Made by a program: the position numbers and the translations under genes
The notes under the pieces: generated by a model
The model's database searches: none
What the model was told of the DNA's origin: nothing
What the model saw: the letters and a program-made list of their open reading frames with translations, nothing else
Shown here: positions 7,350 to 8,805 of the stretch, piece by piece
Position numbering within the stretch: the stretch's first letter is position 1
Layout of the letters: every line of letters starts with the position of its first letter
Assembly: GCA_964584495.1 (NCBI GenBank)
Contig: CAZPAH010000116.1
Location: forward strand, 1 to 8,805
Direction: 5' to 3'
DNA length: 8,805 nucleotides
DNA from: CAZPAH01 sp964584495
GTDB lineage: Bacteria > Krumholzibacteriota > Krumholzibacteriia > Krumholzibacteriales > Krumholzibacteriaceae

Positions 7350-8540
7350 ATGAAACTATTCTTCAACTTCATCGCTTTAATTCCGCTGATGTTATCTTCG
7401 CTCCCGGCATCGGGCGCTTCACCGCCTCCTTCAGAGCCACTATCGCCCGCCTACAACGCCTTCGGCCTCGATCTGTATCTTAAAGAGTCCTCCGCTTCGC
7501 CCCAAGCCAATGTCTTCATCTCCCCCGTAAGCGTGGCCCTAGCCCTGGCGATGACATTCAATGGAGCGGCGGGTACTACGGCGGAAGCTATGGCCGCGGT
7601 CCTCAACATCGCGGGAATGCCGGTCGACGCGGTCAACGTCGATAACAGGAAGCTGATCGGCGACCTGGGGGGTATCGGCCCGGATATCGATCTATTCATA
7701 GCCAATTCGATATGGCTCAAGAAACAATTCGCCTTCAAAGACCTTTTCAGGAAGAGAAGCAGGGATAACTTCAAGGCGGAGATCTTTCCGCTCACGACGG
7801 CCGATGCGATCAACGCCTGGGTCAAGGATCATACCGGCGGCAGGATCGAGGATATCGTCAAGGAGATATCCCCCGACGATATCGCCTACCTTGTCAATGC
7901 GATATATTTCAGGGGAAAATGGGAAACGGAATTCGATCCCGCAAAAAGCTACACGGACTCTTTCCACCGGGCAGGCGGCGGCGACAAGAAGGTCCGCATG
8001 ATGAAGAGGAAAGGATTTTTCGCCTATGCCGAGAACGATCTCTTTCAGGCGATCCGGATTCCCTACATCGGATCGAGAACCGGGATGTATATATTCCTTC
8101 CGGCCGAGGGGCAGGGCCTGGAACTATTCCGCAAGAAGCTCGATCCCGATTCGTGGACCGAATGGGCCGGTTCCCTTCGCAGCCGCGAGGGGCTTATCGA
8201 AATGCCGGTCTTCAAGGCGCAGTACGAATCGAAGCTCAACGGCTCGCTGTCGGCCATGGGCATGAAGATCGCATTCGGAAGGCGGGCCGATTTCTCCAAT
8301 ATGTGCGAAGTTACCGGTGGAACCGTATATATCGACGAGGTGATCCACAAGACGTTCATCGAGGTGAACGAGGAAGGTACCGAGGCGGCGGCGGCGACAT
8401 CCGTGGGGATGAAGCTCACTTCGGTACAGAGGGGGCCGGAACCTTTCAGGATGACGGTCGACCGCCCGTTCTTCTTCACGATAGTGGACGATCAGACCGG
8501 GATCATGCTATTCGCCGGCTCGATCGGCGACCCGCAGTAG
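7350..8540 (+). CDS. Secreted serpin (serine/cysteine protease inhibitor), inhibitory type
   Basis: This encodes 396 residues, near the usual serpin length. Residues 1-23 are a signal peptide (MKLFFNFIALIPLMLSSL, cleavage near ASGA/SPP). There is no lipobox cysteine, so the product is periplasmic or released. Serpin landmarks appear in order: NVFISPVSVALAL with NGAAGTTAEAM (54-80), ANSIWL, INAWVKDHTGGRI, LVNAIYFRGKWETEF (181-195), MPVFK, and the signature MTVDRPFFFTI (368-378), which fits the PROSITE serpin pattern. The hinge EEGTEAAAAT (341-350) has small residues at P12-P9, as in inhibitors that insert the reactive loop into sheet A. Counting from P15 Gly343 gives P1-P1' near Thr357-Ser358, uncertain by about one residue. 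Inhibitory serpins trap proteases as covalent complexes. The gene diverges from the alpha-glucan genes and converges with an Obg-like gene; protection of exported proteins from foreign proteases is inferred. The family call is very sure; the target is unknown. Confidence 0.96.
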   Translation: MKLFFNFIALIPLMLSSLPASGASPPPSEPLSPAYNAFGLDLYLKESSASPQANVFISPVSVALALAMTFNGAAGTTAEAMAAVLNIAGMPVDAVNVDNRKLIGDLGGIGPDIDLFIANSIWLKKQFAFKDLFRKRSRDNFKAEIFPLTTADAINAWVKDHTGGRIEDIVKEISPDDIAYLVNAIYFRGKWETEFDPAKSYTDSFHRAGGGDKKVRMMKRKGFFAYAENDLFQAIRIPYIGSRTGMYIFLPAEGQGLELFRKKLDPDSWTEWAGSLRSREGLIEMPVFKAQYESKLNGSLSAMGMKIAFGRRADFSNMCEVTGGTVYIDEVIHKTFIEVNEEGTEAAAATSVGMKLTSVQRGPEPFRMTVDRPFFFTIVDDQTGIMLFAGSIGDPQ

Positions 8541-8548
8541 GGCGCCGC

Positions 8549-8805
8549 TCAATCGTCGGCCGGCTCTTCGATCCTCTCCTCTTCGGCGGCGGTCTCGATG
8601 ACCTTCCGGTAGAGGAGCCTCATGAGATCATCCAGCCCTTCGCCGGAGAGAGCGGATATTTGGAATACCTTTTCCCCCGTTCCCGGATCGAATAGAGGCT
8701 CCACCCCACCTCCGCCGACCAGATCTATCTTGTTGATCGCCACGAAGCGGGGGCGATCGAGAAGGGATCTGCTGTAGAGGCCTATCTCCGTGAGAAGCTG
8801 ATCGT
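8549..8805 (-). CDS. obg: C-terminal end of Obg/CgtA-type GTPase (5' part outside window)
   Basis: The frame is open from the right edge to a TGA at 8549-8551, giving the last 84 residues. The visible part has the G4 motif NKID preceded by a YSRSLLDRPRFVA strand, and the G5 motif SAL in ISALSGEGLDDLM. The spacing and the ELxxY...L..RP.xVxxNKxDL pattern are characteristic of Obg, a ribosome-associated GTPase involved in 50S assembly and stress responses. The protein stops about 25 residues after G5 with an acidic tail, so it lacks an OCT domain, as many Obg proteins do. The G1-G3 motifs and the Obg fold are outside the window, so another TRAFAC GTPase is not fully excluded. It is convergent with the serpin gene, 8 bases between stops, with no visible terminator. 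Confidence 0.8.
   Translation of the reverse strand, partial: DQLLTEIGLYSRSLLDRPRFVAINKIDLVGGGGVEPLFDPGTGEKVFQISALSGEGLDDLMRLLYRKVIETAAEEERIEEPADD

Noticed and set aside
8541..8548. Shared terminator between the convergent serpin and Obg-like genes
   Set aside because: The gap is 8 bases and no stem followed by a T-tract is visible in it or just inside either gene end.
7919..8695. Plus-strand open frame of 258 codons in another frame of the serpin gene, running into the Obg region
   Set aside because: It overlaps the serpin, whose motifs are unambiguous, and its Arg/Gly-rich translation matches no family.

Overview
The window looks like chromosomal DNA of a Gram-negative, moderately GC-rich bacterium. 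The best guess is one of the FCB-related candidate phyla (Krumholzibacteriota/Eisenbacteria-like). The main clue is a secreted protein ending in a FlgD-type Ig-like domain with a YPNPFNP motif, a WDG turn, an SGIYF strand and a basic RKMVLLR tail. Stacks of DOMON-like and SbsA-type Ig-like modules point the same way. This taxonomic placement is an inference from protein style, not from a marker tree.

Layout. Positions 1-7041 hold three minus-strand genes, read from high to low coordinates. The first (7041->6184) encodes a small secreted protein with a CBM20-like starch-binding module. It is followed by a clear intrinsic terminator (6119-6162). The second (6044->1668) encodes a 1458-residue secreted protein built around a divergent GH57-type catalytic region with a 4-alpha-glucanotransferase-like beta-sandwich behind it. 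The third (1635->beyond position 1) starts 32 bases after the GH57-like gene and encodes a secreted protein with a DOMON-like domain, an Ig-like domain and two tandem starch-binding-like modules; it runs off the window. Positions 7042-7349 are an intergenic region shared by divergent genes. A plus-strand gene at 7350-8540 encodes a secreted serpin with an inhibitory-type hinge. Its stop lies 8 bases from the stop of a convergent minus-strand gene (8549-8805, partial) that is the C-terminal end of a GTPase, most likely Obg.

How they may work together. The three minus-strand products all carry signal peptides and alpha-glucan-related modules. Together they look like an extracellular or surface-attached glycogen/starch-processing set: a small binder, a large modular enzyme anchored or exported through its C-terminal domain, and a second large binding or hydrolytic protein. 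The divergent secreted serpin could shield exported proteins from foreign proteases, but that link rests only on adjacency. The Obg-like gene is housekeeping. No RNA genes, CRISPR arrays, insertion sequences or phage genes were seen. The most noteworthy content is the secreted GH57-like enzyme and its neighbours.
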